Of a stretch of 64,000 bases of DNA, positions 62,744 to 64,000 are shown piece after piece (position 1 is the stretch's first letter; each line of letters opens with the position of its first letter). Where the stretch lies: NCBI RefSeq assembly GCF_000150955.2, contig NC_011682.1:654897-718896 (forward strand), in the 5' to 3' direction. The notes below the pieces were generated by a model. That model was not told the DNA's origin, did no database searches, and saw nothing but the letters and a program-made list of their open reading frames with translations. This DNA comes from Phaeodactylum tricornutum CCAP 1055/1 (Eukaryota > Bacillariophyta > Bacillariophyceae > Surirellales > Neidiaceae). Both the position numbers and the translations under genes were made by a program.

Positions 62744-63646
62744 GAGTGCAGAATAAAAGTGAAAGAATATGAAGCTCTTTTGCTGGAAAAGTTATGTAAA
62801 CAAAGCGGGGGGCAGAATGCTTCTTCAACTTTGCGAGGAGCTTTGAACGTGCTGGTTGGCATTCCATGAAATGACGCGTTGGCACGAACAGTAAAAGGGA
62901 ATTCCAGAGACCGTCCCAATCGTGAATTTGGGTGATGTCACTTTCGCGAAGGTTCGCGAAACCATGGAGCTGCACGAACTTGTGACGAAGTTAAGGTCAG
63001 TTATGTTCTGAATGACGACATAGATCTAACCAATGAAAAAATCAAAAAATCATGCATTTATCAAGATGCTGACGCGCGTTATTCGTTTGACATTGGACAG
63101 AATAGTCAATATTGCTCTGACCCAATCGGAGTTTGGAATCCCCGGTCCTCATCGATTTCTAGAAGACTCTTTGACCACGTAAGCCATTCTAGATTCCGTC
63201 TTTTTATCATGTCAGAGACTTTACGAGAGCTTTCCAGACACTCTATTAACAACTTGAACCAGAAGACATTGAGTTTCGAAGCGAACTCTCCCAAAAGCAT
63301 AATAAAGCTGACTGTGAGTACCTATCTTGTTACCTTCAACTCACATTTACAGTTAGCTAAAGGGTGATTTTTTTAAATCCCACGTAATCAATTTACAGGT
63401 AAAGCGAACATCAAAACATCCATCGAAATCCATGAAAAAAAAGAATACGAAACTATTCTGCTGAGATTGGAATGATCGTCTTCGTTCGAAGAACTTCGCT
63501 GTATATTCTAATAGCAAAATTCAAGGTAGCTCATCAGTTTTCCTATGTTTGACAGTAGGCAAGAAGTTCGCTGGATTTACATGATATCCACACAATCTTC
63601 CCCTTTGCTTCGAACAGAAAAGATTAGCCTTTTGAAAACAACTCCA
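62744..63646. other. Divergent intergenic region
   Basis: About 900 bases, AT-rich, between two divergent genes. It should contain both promoters. Only short frames. Confidence 0.5.
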
Positions 63647-64000
63647 TGAAGAGCCTTGCCCAAATCGTTCTGCTTATCGCTGTTGCTGGACCCGTCAGCA
63701 GCTTTACGGTGAACCCCTTAGTCAAAACAATTAGTAGGCCTGCTCCACTTTGTATGGCTGAAAGCCGGACGTCTTGGCGAGATACAACTGCCGGAAGCGG
63801 CATGCAACTTCAGCATGTACAGACTCTCATCGACAAGTTGAACAAAGACAACTATGTTGTAAGCTTGGAAATGATCGAACCGTTTCTGGTAAACGAAGCG
63901 AACACGGATCTTTACGAGCAATCCATGAAGCGAATTTACCATAAAGCACACAATATGGGTCTTCCGATTCCTGACAACTACGCACAAGATCCATCTCGCC
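63647..64000 (+). CDS. Partial gene: N-terminus of a probably plastid-targeted protein
   Basis: The ATG at 63647 opens a frame of 118 codons that runs off the window end without a stop. It begins with a hydrophobic signal (LAQIVLLIAVAGPVSS) and the junction SSFTVNP, followed by an Arg/Thr/Ser region and PLCMAESRTSW. This is a bipartite signal and transit layout with the Phe expected at the cleavage site for a secondary plastid. The mature start (GMQLQHVQTLIDKLNKDNY, then EMIEPFLVNEANTDLYEQ) is helical and charged, with no family I recognise. Confidence 0.75.

Noticed and set aside
1-64000. Search by eye for transposases, reverse transcriptases, terminal repeats, CRISPR arrays and virus-derived genes.
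   Set aside because: None of the open frames shows such domains, and no long terminal or inverted repeats other than the V-ATPase c gene pair were found.

Overview
The window looks like nuclear DNA of a pennate diatom, most probably Phaeodactylum tricornutum or a close relative. The evidence is compact protein genes on both strands with few, short GT-AG introns (about 110-260 bases) and near-balanced base composition. Several proteins have an N-terminal hydrophobic leader followed by a Ser-Ala-Phe or Ser-Ser-Phe type junction, as seen in proteins sent to secondary red-type plastids. Some families are found mainly in diatoms. No species search could be run, so the name is inference. I found no rRNA, confident tRNA, CRISPR array, complete transposon or virus-derived element.

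Layout. 1-2.2 kb: no supportable gene. 2.4-4.7 kb (-): a two-domain glycosyltransferase-like gene whose frame changes between the domains. 5.6-8.4 kb (-): a zuotin/DNAJC2-like SANT protein without a J domain, then organellar release factor 2. 9.3-12.6 kb (+): MutS2 with an Smr domain. 13.7-15.4 kb (+): a three-exon farnesylated-type DnaJ with only two of the four zinc motifs. 16-17.3 kb (+): RING-H2 membrane protein. 17.6-18.7 kb (-): inositol monophosphatase family. 19.2-20.2 kb (+): C2H2 protein with a membrane anchor. 20.4-22.5 kb (-): Sec6-like exocyst subunit. 23.9-26.1 kb (+): unknown protein. 26.3-26.6 kb (-): MoaD/MOCS2A. 27.5-28.1 kb (+): V-ATPase subunit c, copy 1. 28.9-31.9 kb (+): protein with six AT-hook/Trp repeats. 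32.4-33.8 kb (+): two-RRM SR splicing factor. 33.9-35.4 and 36.2-41.0 kb (-): two large unknown proteins. 41.5-42.0 kb (+): bL34-type ribosomal protein. 42.2-46.4 kb (-): AP-3 beta. 47.3-47.7 kb (-): MAPEG protein. 48.5-49.1 kb (-): V-ATPase subunit c, copy 2. 49.9-50.2 kb (+): small unknown ORF. 52.5-53.9 kb (+): class II fructose-bisphosphate aldolase with a hydrophobic tail. 54.5-55.7 kb (+): plastid CcdA. 55.8-56.6 kb (-): Nudix hydrolase. 56.9-58.4 kb (-): unknown membrane protein. 59.2-60.0 kb (+): LURP-one-like protein. 62.0-62.7 kb (-): diatom family with a VREY/GD-P motif. 63.6 kb to the end (+): start of a secreted or plastid-targeted protein.

The genes are mostly unrelated housekeeping functions rather than one pathway. 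Loose themes are membrane traffic and acidification (Sec6, AP-3 beta, two V-ATPase c genes), organelle gene expression and biogenesis (RF2, MutS2, CcdA, bL34), and ribosome or chaperone work (zuotin-like, DnaJ). The most notable observations are the two almost identical, inverted, intron-bearing V-ATPase c genes 20 kb apart; the AT-hook/Trp-repeat protein, with a related tryptophan motif in a neighbouring giant protein; the DnaJ protein that has lost exactly one zinc site; and the aldolase with a tail-anchor-like end.
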